A stretch of 8,549 nt of DNA from Propionibacteriaceae bacterium (GCA_027346035.1 DAIESZ010000097.1:1-8549), one strand, 5' to 3'. Counted from the stretch's first letter, positions 1-8,549 are shown. A program made the numbers and translations. Notes: generated by a model from the sequence alone, not told the origin.

Positions 1-21
1 CGCGTCGTTCCCACCGGTGAA

Positions 22-27
22 TAGTCT
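22..27 (+). promoter_or_regulatory. Candidate -10 box for a leaderless quinone oxidoreductase mRNA
   Basis: TAGTCT fits the actinobacterial TANNNT -10 pattern and ends 7 bases before the ATG at 35. That places the expected transcription start at or next to the start codon, so the mRNA would be leaderless. No Shine-Dalgarno precedes the ATG, which agrees with this. The -35 region would lie off or at the very edge of the window, so it cannot be judged. The same GAATAGTNTGG string recurs before the cupin gene. Confidence 0.4.
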
Positions 28-34
28 GGTCACC

Positions 35-1015
35 ATGTACGCGATCACTGTGCCCGAGCCGGGCGGTCCGGAGAACATGCGCTGGAGCGAGGTGCCCACG
101 CCCGAGCCGGGGCACGGCGAGGTACTCGTCCGCACCACCGCCGCCGGCGTCAACCGGGCCGACCTCCTTCAACGCCAAGGCCACTACCCCCCGCCGCCGG
201 GCATCACCGACATCATGGGGCTCGAGGCCTCGGGCATCGTGGAGCGCGTCGGGGCAGGAGTCACGACCTGGCAACCGGGCGACGAGGTGGTCGCGCTGCT
301 GGCCGGAGGCGGCTACGCGGAGTTCTTCGTGGCCCCGGCCGGTCAGGTGATGCGGCCCCCCGAGGGAATCGATGCGGTCACGGCGGCCGCGCTCGTCGAG
401 GTCGCTGCGACCGTGCACTCGAACATGCGTCACGTGCACCTCACCGGCGGGGAGACGCTGCTCGTGCACGGCGGCGCCGGGGGCATCGGTCAGTTCGCCA
501 TCCAGTACGCCCGTGGACTCGGCTGCCGGGTCGCTGCCACCGCCGGCAGCCCCGCCAAGCGTGAGATGTGCCGCTCGCTCGGCGCCGCCATCGTGCTCGA
601 TTACCACGACGACTGGGTCGCCGGACTGCGGCAGGCGACCGACGGGAGCGGCGCCGACGTGATCCTCGACGTGATGGGGGCCAAGTACCTCGAGTCCAAC
701 CTGGCCTCGCTGGCGATGGACGGTCGCCTGTGCATCATCGGCATGCAAGGGGGTGTCACGGGCACGCTGAACATCGCAACCCTGATGGCCAAGCGCGCTA
801 CGGTCACCGCGACCGGGCTGCGCGCCAGGCCCCTCTCCCAGAAGACCGCGATCTGCGCCGACGTCGCGGCGTCGGTCTGGCCCCTCTACGAGAGCGGGCG
901 CATCCAGCCGCCGCCAGTCACCCGGATCGCCATGGCGGACGCCGCGGCGGCGCACGAGTTGCTGGGGTCCGGCGACAGTTCCGGCAAGATCGCGTTGGTC
1001 GCACCGACGCACTAA
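35..1015 (+). CDS. NAD(P)H:quinone oxidoreductase, PIG3-like, zinc-independent MDR family
   Basis: This 326-residue protein is a medium-chain dehydrogenase/reductase of the quinone oxidoreductase (PIG3/TIGR02824-like) group. Such enzymes are cytosolic and use NADPH to reduce quinones or other activated carbonyl compounds. The GroES-like N-terminal half carries GVNRADLLQRQGHYPPPPG (residues 38-56) and GLEASGIVERVG (62-73). The Rossmann fold begins with VHGGAGGIGQFA (144-155), the nucleotide-binding glycine motif of quinone oxidoreductases. The C-terminus has the family SGKIALV ending. The cysteine and histidine ligands of zinc-dependent alcohol dehydrogenases are absent from the expected places. 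The ATG at 35 is chosen over an in-frame GTG at 17 because MYAITVPEPGGPE matches the usual start of the family and a -10 box lies just upstream. The physiological substrate cannot be read from the sequence. Confidence 0.9.
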   Translation: MYAITVPEPGGPENMRWSEVPTPEPGHGEVLVRTTAAGVNRADLLQRQGHYPPPPGITDIMGLEASGIVERVGAGVTTWQPGDEVVALLAGGGYAEFFVAPAGQVMRPPEGIDAVTAAALVEVAATVHSNMRHVHLTGGETLLVHGGAGGIGQFAIQYARGLGCRVAATAGSPAKREMCRSLGAAIVLDYHDDWVAGLRQATDGSGADVILDVMGAKYLESNLASLAMDGRLCIIGMQGGVTGTLNIATLMAKRATVTATGLRARPLSQKTAICADVAASVWPLYESGRIQPPPVTRIAMADAAAAHELLGSGDSSGKIALVAPTH

Positions 1016-1018
1016 AGT
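1013..1018 (+). promoter_or_regulatory. Weak candidate -10 box for the MFS transporter gene
   Basis: TAAAGT fits TANNNT and overlaps the stop codon of the upstream gene. Transcription would start near 1025, leaving a leader of about 88 bases before the GTG at 1113. No convincing -35 box is found at the right distance (TTGGTC at 995-1000 is only 12 bases away). Readthrough from the upstream gene is an equally good explanation for expression. Confidence 0.2.
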
Positions 1019-1066
1019 GCCGGGGTGGCCCCAGTCGCCGGCCGCCCGGAGGCGACCGGCCTCGGC

Positions 1067-1085
1067 CCACGCCACGCCACGCCAC
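1067..1085 (+). repeat. Short GCCAC tandem repeat in the MFS gene leader
   Basis: Three exact GCCAC copies (1071-1085) follow a partial copy (CCAC, 1067-1070). They lie in the 97-base gap between the quinone oxidoreductase and the transporter, upstream of the chosen GTG start. The same gap also has a small hairpin (GTCGCC at 1034-1039 with GGCGAC at 1051-1056, 11-base loop). I see no gene in this gap. Confidence 0.5.
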
Positions 1086-1112
1086 CCACGACCCGAGAAT
1101 CGAGGCTGCCCC

Positions 1113-4428
<3,316 letters not shown>

Positions 4429-4454
4429 CCCATTGACGGTCGGCACCATCGACT

Positions 4455-4475
4455 CCGTGGCGGACATCGCCACGG
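4455..4475 (+). terminator. Hairpin after argG, probable terminator
   Basis: CCGTGGCG (4455-4462) pairs with CGCCACGG (4468-4475) across a 5-base GACAT loop, 27 bases after the argG stop. CTC (4453-4455) and GAG (4478-4480) allow an alternative extension with a bulge. No T-run follows, so termination would depend on the stem alone or on Rho. Confidence 0.55.
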
Positions 4476-4741
4476 CGGAGCAGGACCCGGCGAGGTCGGG
4501 GTTCTCCGGAATCCGATCCGCCAATTGTCCTCAGCCGTGCCCCCATCACGTCGCCAATTACCCGCGCCCACCCTTCCCAGCAACAACTACGCCGTGTAGG
4601 ATTGATCCGAATCGTCCTCGCACGGTCGAGCCTCCCCTTGCAGCAGCGCCGTCACGATTCCTGCGGCAAGCCAACACAGACATGAGGGTGGGCAGGAATA
4701 TGGTGGATAGCGATAGTTCCAATGCAGCGAAGGACACCAGC
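4476..4741 (+). other. Non-coding leader between argG and the regulator gene
   Basis: The gap from the argG stop to the chosen regulator start is 313 bases. The regulator frame stays open back to a TTG at 4433, but its translation here is Pro-rich and unlike the family. Composition is visibly less GC-rich than in the genes, especially 4660-4740. Beyond the argG hairpin and a candidate promoter at 4574-4602 I see no RNA gene or known riboswitch. A loose palindrome (GATT-N6-AATC, 4600-4613) lies just after the candidate -10 box and could bind a regulator. Confidence 0.5.
4574..4602 (+). promoter_or_regulatory. Candidate promoter of the regulator-moeA-mobA unit
   Basis: TTCCCA (4574-4579, four of six matches to TTGACA) and TAGGAT (4597-4602, a good actinobacterial -10 box) are separated by the ideal 17 bases. 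Transcription would start near 4609 and leave a leader of about 130 bases before the ATG at 4742. This is the best-formed promoter in the window by eye. Confidence 0.4.
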
Positions 4742-5551
4742 ATGCGTGGGGTGGGGTCTGCGACACTCGTTCCAGAACGCTCTGCCCCCACGAACACCGC
4801 GGCCGATCCGTCCCCCTCGGGGTTGCTCGCGTCGGCGCCCAGGAGAGAGATCGTCGAACTCCTCGAGCATCTGCCATACGCCCCCACAACCGATGAGCCG
4901 CACACTCGCGAGCGTGGCCTCACAGCGGCCCACCTGGCCGAACGGCTGGGGCGCCATGTCACCACCATCCGGTTCCACCTCGACCAACTCGTCGCGGGTG
5001 GACTCGTCGCCTACCACGATGAGCGGTCGGGCGTCGGGCGTCCCAGCCGCTACTACGGCGTCACGAAGTCGACCCGGGGAGGCGTCGATCGGTTGGATGC
5101 CTACCGGGTCACGGCCAAGCTGCTGCTCGAGATGGTCGAGACGGGAGGTTCTGCCGACGCGGTCGCGGCCGGCTGGGTCAACCGCGAGGTTGACTCGCTG
5201 CTACCCGACGGGGTCGGCCATGGCCGGGCCACGAGTCCCGGTCAGTGGCTCGCCAAGGTGGGGCCGGTTGTCGACCTCCTGCAGAGCTGGGGTTTCGAGC
5301 CCGCCATCACCTCGACCGATGCCGGGCACACGGCCGACATGAACCTCGGCACCTGTCCCATTCGCGACCTCACCACCGAACGCCCGAGTGTCGTCTGTGC
5401 GCTGCACCGGGGGATCATCCGGGAAACCCTCCGCTGTCTCGGCGAGGAAGACCCCGATGTCCAGCTGCACGTCACCAGAGACGGCATCAACTGCCGCGTC
5501 ACCATGACGACGAGCACCACCTTCCCCGCCTACGAGCGTCCCCGGGCATGA
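4742..5551 (+). CDS. Winged-helix transcriptional regulator with C-terminal cysteines (ArsR/COG2345-like)
   Basis: A 269-residue predicted DNA-binding protein. After a probably disordered N-terminus (1-28), the winged helix-turn-helix runs from about 29 to 107. It includes GLTAAHLAERLGRHVTTIRFHLDQLVAGGLV (59-89) as the helix-turn-helix and GVGRPSRYYGV (98-108) as the wing, as in the predicted ArsR-type COG2345 family that includes SufR. The C-terminal domain has C205, C219, C232 and C251, spaced C-x13-C-x12-C-x18-C. SufR repressors use a similar but not identical set of four cysteines to bind a [4Fe-4S] cluster, so Fe-S or redox sensing is plausible but unproven. The ATG at 4742 is chosen because AAGGA (4730-4734) lies 7 bases upstream; ATGs at 4682 and 4700 lack a well-spaced Shine-Dalgarno. 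It is immediately followed by moeA and mobA, suggesting control of molybdenum cofactor synthesis. The effector and target are unknown. Confidence 0.8.
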   Translation: MRGVGSATLVPERSAPTNTAADPSPSGLLASAPRREIVELLEHLPYAPTTDEPHTRERGLTAAHLAERLGRHVTTIRFHLDQLVAGGLVAYHDERSGVGRPSRYYGVTKSTRGGVDRLDAYRVTAKLLLEMVETGGSADAVAAGWVNREVDSLLPDGVGHGRATSPGQWLAKVGPVVDLLQSWGFEPAITSTDAGHTADMNLGTCPIRDLTTERPSVVCALHRGIIRETLRCLGEEDPDVQLHVTRDGINCRVTMTTSTTFPAYERPRA

Positions 5552-5613
5552 GCAGTTCGCGTCAGGCGGCCGAGGTGACGCGAACGACTCTCTCGACCGG
5601 CCGCACCCACTGA
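5548..5613 (+). CDS. 21-residue micro-ORF coupling the regulator to moeA
   Basis: An ATG at 5548 overlaps the regulator's stop codon (ATGA). It opens a 21-codon frame, MSSSRQAAEVTRTTLSTGRTH, whose TGA (5611-5613) overlaps the ATG of moeA (TGATG). Neither this ATG nor that of moeA has a recognisable Shine-Dalgarno. A chain of termination-reinitiation events from the regulator through this frame to moeA would therefore explain how moeA is translated. The peptide has no recognisable domain, is Ser/Thr/Arg-rich, and may have no function of its own. It could also be chance, since in this high-GC DNA short open frames are frequent; the two exact stop/start overlaps argue against that. Confidence 0.4.
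   Translation: MSSSRQAAEVTRTTLSTGRTH
5555..5585. promoter_or_regulatory. Perfect 10-bp inverted repeat between the regulator and moeA
   Basis: GTTCGCGTCA (5555-5564) and TGACGCGAAC (5576-5585) are exact reverse complements around an 11-base centre. The element starts 4 bases after the regulator stop and ends 27 bases before the moeA ATG. It could be an operator for a dimeric regulator such as the one just upstream, or an mRNA hairpin acting as a partial terminator or modulating moeA translation. There is no T-run after it, so a simple intrinsic terminator is less likely. Confidence 0.6.
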
Positions 5614-6812
5614 TGCGGCCCGTCCTGTCTGTCGAGCAGTACCTCGACGAACTGCTGGCGCTGGTGGAACCACTGCCCGGCGAATCCTGCCGGCTGGACG
5701 CCGCGCTGGGCCGCACCCTGGCCACGTCGGTGGCGAGCCGCGGAGCGGTGCCGGCGTTCGACAATTCCGCGATGGACGGCTTCGCCGTGCGCCACGACGA
5801 TCTCCGTCCGGGCGCGGTGCTGCGCGAGGTGGCCGAGGTGGCCGCCGGCAGCGGCGCGGACCCCCGCTTCGGCGCGGGCGAGTGCGTGCGGATCATGACC
5901 GGCGCGCCGGTGCCCACGGACGCCGAGGCGGTGATCCCCCGAGAACTGGTCACGGAACTGCCGGGCGGCGTCAGGATCGACGAGGTGCCGGCCGGTGGCA
6001 CGCACATCCGCCGTGCCGGAGAGGATCTCGCGCCGGGCCAGCGGGTACTCGACGCGGGCCATCTGCTCGATCCCGCCGCGATCGGCCTGGTCGCCGCCTG
6101 CGGCCTGGCCGAGGTGACGGTGAGCCGGCGTCCCCGAGTGGCGGTGGCCGCCACCGGTGACGAACTGGTCGCCCCGGGAGGCCAGCTCGGCCGGGGACAG
6201 ATCTTCGAGTCCAACGGTCGCCATCTCGCGGCATCCCTCGCGCGCGACGGCGCCGAGGTGCTGCGACTGGGCGTGCTGCCCGACGACCCCGACGCGTTCG
6301 CTCGAGGGCTGGACGCCACCGGCGATGTCGACCTCATCGTGCTCGCGGGCGGGGTGAGCGTCGGCGATCACGACGTGGCGCGGATCGTGCTCACCGAGCG
6401 CGCCGGTGGCCAGTTCCGGCACGTGCGGGTGCAACCCGGTAAGCCGCAGGGCTTCGCCCACTGGCGCGCGACACCGGTGGTTGCGCTGCCCGGAAACCCG
6501 ATGAGCGCGGCGATCAGCTACGAGATGTTCGTGCGAGCCCTGATCGGACGCATGCTGGGTCGCGCCGAGCGGCCGTGGCTGTCCGCCGTCACCGCGGCGG
6601 GCTGGCCCTCCCCCGCCGGACGCCGCCAGCTCGTGCCCGTCACCACCTCGATCACCGACGCGGGCCAACTCACCGTGCAGCCCACCCACCGGCGCGGGTC
6701 GGCGTCCCACCTCGTCAGCGCGCTGGCCCTGGCCGATTCCCTGGCGATGGTGCCCGAGGACGTCACCGAGGTCAACCCCGGTGATCGCCTGCTCGTGCGG
6801 GGTCTCGCGTGA
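5613..6812 (+). CDS. moeA: Molybdopterin molybdotransferase MoeA
   Basis: A 399-residue cytosolic enzyme that inserts molybdate into adenylylated molybdopterin, releasing AMP, to give the mononuclear molybdenum cofactor. The length matches the bacterial MoeA family (about 400). Hallmark motifs are present in order: PAFDNSAMDGFAV (47-59), RIMTGAPVP (93-101), RRAGEDL (133-139), VAATGDEL (178-185), ESNGRHLAASL (199-209), LAGGVSVGDHD (244-254), VQPGKPQGFA (273-282) and ALPGNPMSA (291-299). The last three belong to the MoCF/MogA-like catalytic domain (about 172-315). The C-terminal beta-barrel domain IV spans about 325-399. The ATG at 5613 gives MRPVLSVEQYLDELLALVEPL, typical of the family. It has no Shine-Dalgarno and overlaps the preceding micro-ORF stop, suggesting coupled translation. 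mobA overlaps its 3' end by 4 bases, so the two are cotranscribed. No residue of the main motifs appears lost. Confidence 0.96.
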   Translation: MRPVLSVEQYLDELLALVEPLPGESCRLDAALGRTLATSVASRGAVPAFDNSAMDGFAVRHDDLRPGAVLREVAEVAAGSGADPRFGAGECVRIMTGAPVPTDAEAVIPRELVTELPGGVRIDEVPAGGTHIRRAGEDLAPGQRVLDAGHLLDPAAIGLVAACGLAEVTVSRRPRVAVAATGDELVAPGGQLGRGQIFESNGRHLAASLARDGAEVLRLGVLPDDPDAFARGLDATGDVDLIVLAGGVSVGDHDVARIVLTERAGGQFRHVRVQPGKPQGFAHWRATPVVALPGNPMSAAISYEMFVRALIGRMLGRAERPWLSAVTAAGWPSPAGRRQLVPVTTSITDAGQLTVQPTHRRGSASHLVSALALADSLAMVPEDVTEVNPGDRLLVRGLA

Positions 6813-7669
6813 GCGCGGCCCCGGTCTTCGACGCGGTCGTGCTCGCCGGGGGACGCGGTTCACGCCTGGGTGGGGTGAGCAAGGCCGAACTGCTGGTCGG
6901 CGGCATCCGGCTGCTCGACCGGGTTCTCGACGCCGCTGACCACGCCCGAGTTCGGGTGGTCGTGGGAGACGTCGAGGTACCCGACGGCGTCCTGCTCACG
7001 ATCGAGGATCCGCCCGGAACGGGTCCGGCCGCCGGGCTCGCCGCGGGCCTGGCGGCGATCGACCGGCACGCGCCGTGGACCCTCGTGCTCGCATGCGACC
7101 TGCCCGACGCCACCGGCGTCGTGCCGGACCTGCTCGACGCGGCGTCCACCGCGGATGCCGGCACCGACGGGTGCTGCGCCGCCGGGCGCGACGGCAGTCC
7201 CCAGTGGCTGCTCGCGCTGTACCGCACCGACGCCCTGCACCGGGCCGTCGCCGCGTACGGTGATCCCCGCAACCGGTCCGTGCGCGGGCTGCTCGCCCCC
7301 CTGTCCCTCCGGCTGGTCAGCCCGGCCGCCGGGATCACCGACGATCTCGACACCTGGGCCGATCACGCCCGCTGGAACGCCCATCTGAGGAGGCAGAACC
7401 GCATGCGCGAACCCGAGGACCGCAGCCAGTGGCGTCCGTTCATCGAGGCCGCCTGCCGAGCCGTCGACATCGACCCGGCCGTCGTCGACGAGGACGCCGT
7501 GCTCGCACTCACCCGCGAGGTCGCCCACGCCGGGGCCCGCCCGATGGCCCCCGTGACCGCGTTCGTCCTGGGCCTCGCGGTCGGCGCCTCCCGAAACTCC
7601 GACCCCGACTACCTGCGCCGAGTGATCGAGGACGCCGTCACGGCCGCTCCCCTGCCCCCCGACGCCTGA
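6809..7669 (+). CDS. mobA: Molybdenum cofactor guanylyltransferase MobA fused to a DUF6457-like domain
   Basis: A 286-residue protein. Residues 1-195 are a nucleotidyltransferase domain: LAGGRGSRLGGVSKAEL (12-28) is the GTP-binding signature (LAGGxSxRMGxxK type), DPPGTGPAAGLAAGLAA (67-83) and LACDLPD (94-100) are the following conserved blocks. This fits MobA, which attaches GMP to the molybdenum cofactor. Residues 205-275 (WRPFIEAACRAVDIDP, LTREVAHAGARPMAPVTAFVLGLAVG) resemble DUF6457, a small actinobacterial domain found beside or fused to MobA and of unknown function. The CDLP motif replaces the more usual CDMP. The start is a GTG overlapping the moeA stop (GTGA), indicating translational coupling. 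An internal Shine-Dalgarno and ATG lie at the domain boundary and may yield the C-terminal domain separately. A MobC-like or other nucleotidyltransferase role is less likely given the moeA neighbour. Confidence 0.9.
   Translation: MSAAPVFDAVVLAGGRGSRLGGVSKAELLVGGIRLLDRVLDAADHARVRVVVGDVEVPDGVLLTIEDPPGTGPAAGLAAGLAAIDRHAPWTLVLACDLPDATGVVPDLLDAASTADAGTDGCCAAGRDGSPQWLLALYRTDALHRAVAAYGDPRNRSVRGLLAPLSLRLVSPAAGITDDLDTWADHARWNAHLRRQNRMREPEDRSQWRPFIEAACRAVDIDPAVVDEDAVLALTREVAHAGARPMAPVTAFVLGLAVGASRNSDPDYLRRVIEDAVTAAPLPPDA
7388..7669 (+). other. Possible internal start producing a separate DUF6457-like protein
   Basis: A consensus Shine-Dalgarno, AGGAGG (7388-7393), lies 9 bases before an ATG at 7403 that is in frame with mobA. 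Initiation here would give an 88-residue protein (MREPEDRSQW to the shared stop) containing the entire DUF6457-like domain and nothing else. The preceding MobA part, about 195 residues, has the normal length of a stand-alone MobA. The arrangement looks like two adjacent genes whose frames have merged while the second gene kept its ribosome binding site. Whether the internal start is used cannot be told from sequence. Confidence 0.5.
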
Positions 7670-7702
7670 GGGACACCGGCCCCCGGATGACCGCCGGTGC
7701 CC
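7670..7702 (+). terminator. Hairpin directly after mobA
   Basis: CACCGGC (7674-7680) pairs with GCCGGTG (7693-7699) around a 12-base loop. GGG (7670-7672) with CCC (7700-7702) extends the stem past a bulged A7673. It begins on the base after the mobA stop. No T-run follows directly. Its outer CCC is shared with the next hairpin. Confidence 0.55.
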
Positions 7703-7720
7703 GATCTGCAGCCGATCGGG
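7700..7720 (+). terminator. Second hairpin after mobA, likely terminator
   Basis: CCCGATC (7700-7706) pairs exactly with GATCGGG (7714-7720) around a 7-base loop and is followed by CTACTTTC, a modest T-rich stretch. It overlaps the outer pairs of the preceding hairpin by three bases. The two could act as a tandem terminator. Confidence 0.6.
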
Positions 7721-7955
7721 CTACTTTCGGCCTCCACTGCGACGTCTGGCCCAGATCGCCTGCAGTTTCGGCTTCTTCGTTGGTGAACCTCCTCAGCCTG
7801 CTTACGGCAAGGGCAAGGTGTCACGTTCCCCAAGCCCCCTAGCTCTGGCAGAATCGGGCCTCACGGCCTGATAACCAACAGGCTGCCCAGGCCTGCCTCT
7901 TAACTCTCGGCTCCACGGCGACCAATATCGGGGGATCCAGAAAGGCGGTCGTCTC
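7721..7955 (+). other. Gene-free gap with a base-composition change
   Basis: This gap before the last gene holds no convincing gene on either strand. Composition falls visibly below that of the upstream genes. A 7-bp stem with one G-U pair (CGGCCTG, 7864-7870, with CAGGCTG, 7879-7885; 8-base loop ATAACCAA) is flanked by GGGC (7856-7859) and GCCC (7885-7888), so a somewhat longer imperfect structure is possible. I do not recognise a known riboswitch or small RNA. Confidence 0.5.
7900..7928 (+). promoter_or_regulatory. Candidate promoter of the terminal membrane-protein gene
   Basis: TTAACT (7900-7905, four of six matches to TTGACA) and CAATAT (7923-7928, half match to TATAAT with the conserved A2 and T6) are 17 bases apart. 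Transcription would start near 7935, giving a short leader that includes the likely Shine-Dalgarno AGAAAGG (7939-7945). Confidence 0.35.
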
Positions 7956-8549
7956 GTGCGGCTGAAAGACCAGTTCACATCGATCGATCTGGAGCGGCTA
8001 TTCCTAGCGCCCGTCATCTCGCTGATGCTGGTCTTCTCGACGCTCGGCCTGTTCAGAGGATCACACACGACGGGCGGCCTCGTCGGAACGCTCACTCTGT
8101 GCTATCGGATTCTCCTCGTCCTCTTCTATGTCATGGCCGTCGCGATGTTGCTCGCGCGCGGAGCCGCCAAGGCCAAGAGCAAGGGAATCCTGCCCCGCAT
8201 TGCCGCCTACGCCGGAACATTCGCCCCGCTGCTGTTGCCATTCGTCAGCAGCTCCCCCGTATGGGCTCCTCTCGCCGCCGTTGGCGTGGTCCTTCAGGTG
8301 CTGGGCTTGGGCTTCGCCCTGTATTCGCTCGGAACCCTCCGGCGCAGCTTCGGCGTCGCCCCCCAGGTGCGGACGCTGGTTCGTACCGGCCCTTACCGCG
8401 TCATCCGGCACCCTCTGTACGTAGGCGAATTCGTCTCCTTGCTCGGGGCGGTGCTTGTGGGGCCGAGTTGGGAGAAGGCTCTGATCCTTGTGGCCTGTGC
8501 GGCGATCCAGGTATACCGGGTCCTCCAGGAGGAGAGCTTGTTCGAGACC
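7956..8549 (+). CDS. Isoprenylcysteine carboxyl methyltransferase-like membrane protein (partial, runs off the window)
   Basis: The first 198 codons of a frame that is still open at the window edge. Hydrophobic segments lie at about residues 17-33, 45-68, 83-99, 103-125, 156-170 and 174-187. The region RTGPYRVIRHPLYVGEF (143-159) followed by a C-terminal QEESLF (191-196) is the signature of the ICMT/PEMT family of integral-membrane, SAM-dependent methyltransferases. The RHPxYxG and EE elements form the cofactor site. Bacteria lack prenylated CaaX proteins, so the substrate here is unknown; a lipid or small isoprenoid is possible. The GTG at 7956 is chosen because AGAAAGG (7939-7945) lies 10 bases upstream and I found no in-frame ATG or GTG just upstream. 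Codons such as CTA, GTA, CTT, GTT and CCT are more frequent than in the other genes, hinting at a different origin. Only a few C-terminal residues are probably missing. Confidence 0.8.
   Translation, partial: MRLKDQFTSIDLERLFLAPVISLMLVFSTLGLFRGSHTTGGLVGTLTLCYRILLVLFYVMAVAMLLARGAAKAKSKGILPRIAAYAGTFAPLLLPFVSSSPVWAPLAAVGVVLQVLGLGFALYSLGTLRRSFGVAPQVRTLVRTGPYRVIRHPLYVGEFVSLLGAVLVGPSWEKALILVACAAIQVYRVLQEESLFET

Noticed and set aside
4433..4741. Upstream extension of the regulator from a TTG at 4433
   Set aside because: It is Pro-rich with no family similarity, overlaps the argG terminator, and the best Shine-Dalgarno is before 4742.
5562..6863. A 433-codon minus-strand frame opposite moeA
   Set aside because: Low-complexity antisense translation; moeA motifs are intact on the other strand.
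7429..7842. A 137-codon plus-strand frame overlapping the end of mobA and the gap beyond
   Set aside because: Mostly an out-of-frame Arg/Gly/Pro-rich shadow of mobA, crossing both terminator hairpins; no ribosome binding site.
7864..7888. Stem-loop in the gap before the ICMT-like gene as a riboswitch
   Set aside because: The stem is short, contains a G-U pair and has no conserved boxes of known riboswitch classes; noted only as a possible structure.
7802..8411. Minus-strand frames opposite the ICMT-like gene
   Set aside because: The plus strand has a membrane protein with a clear ICMT signature; the antisense frames have no recognisable domain.

Overview
The window is high-GC DNA with strong G/C preference at third codon positions, GTG starts and TANNNT-type -10 boxes. 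It most likely comes from an actinobacterial chromosome. The best gene matches (PIG3-type quinone oxidoreductase, E. coli-type ArgG, MobA fused to a DUF6457-like domain) fit Actinomycetota, but I cannot name a genus. All supported genes are on the + strand. I see no rRNA, tRNA, CRISPR array, insertion sequence or phage gene.

Layout: 35-1015 encodes a zinc-independent NADPH:quinone oxidoreductase. 1113-2366 encodes a 12-helix MFS transporter and 2469-2921 a small cupin protein. A strong 12-bp hairpin terminator (2938-2965) ends this part. 3010-4428 is a stand-alone argininosuccinate synthase gene (argG) with a hairpin after it. After about 310 bases of non-coding leader comes 4742-5551, a winged-helix regulator of the predicted ArsR/COG2345 type with four C-terminal cysteines. 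It is followed, with almost no spacing, by moeA (5613-6812) and mobA (6809-7669), the last two steps of molybdenum cofactor maturation. Two hairpins end this unit. After a 286-base gap, a gene for an isoprenylcysteine-methyltransferase-like membrane protein begins at 7956 and runs off the end.

How the genes fit together: the first four genes look like independent housekeeping or metabolic units, three of them with a recognisable -10 box. The second half is a tight regulator-moeA-mobA cluster. MoeA inserts molybdate into adenylylated molybdopterin. MobA then adds GMP to give the bis-guanine-dinucleotide cofactor used by nitrate reductase- and DMSO reductase-type enzymes. The cysteine-bearing regulator may sense an Fe-S cluster or redox state and control cofactor supply; this is inference.

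The most unusual details are in this cluster. A 21-codon micro-ORF joins the regulator to moeA through ATGA and TGATG overlaps and contains a perfect 10-bp inverted repeat. Inside mobA, a consensus Shine-Dalgarno and an in-frame ATG sit exactly at the MobA/DUF6457 boundary, suggesting that the small domain is also made as a separate protein. I found no clearly novel multi-gene defence or mobile system.
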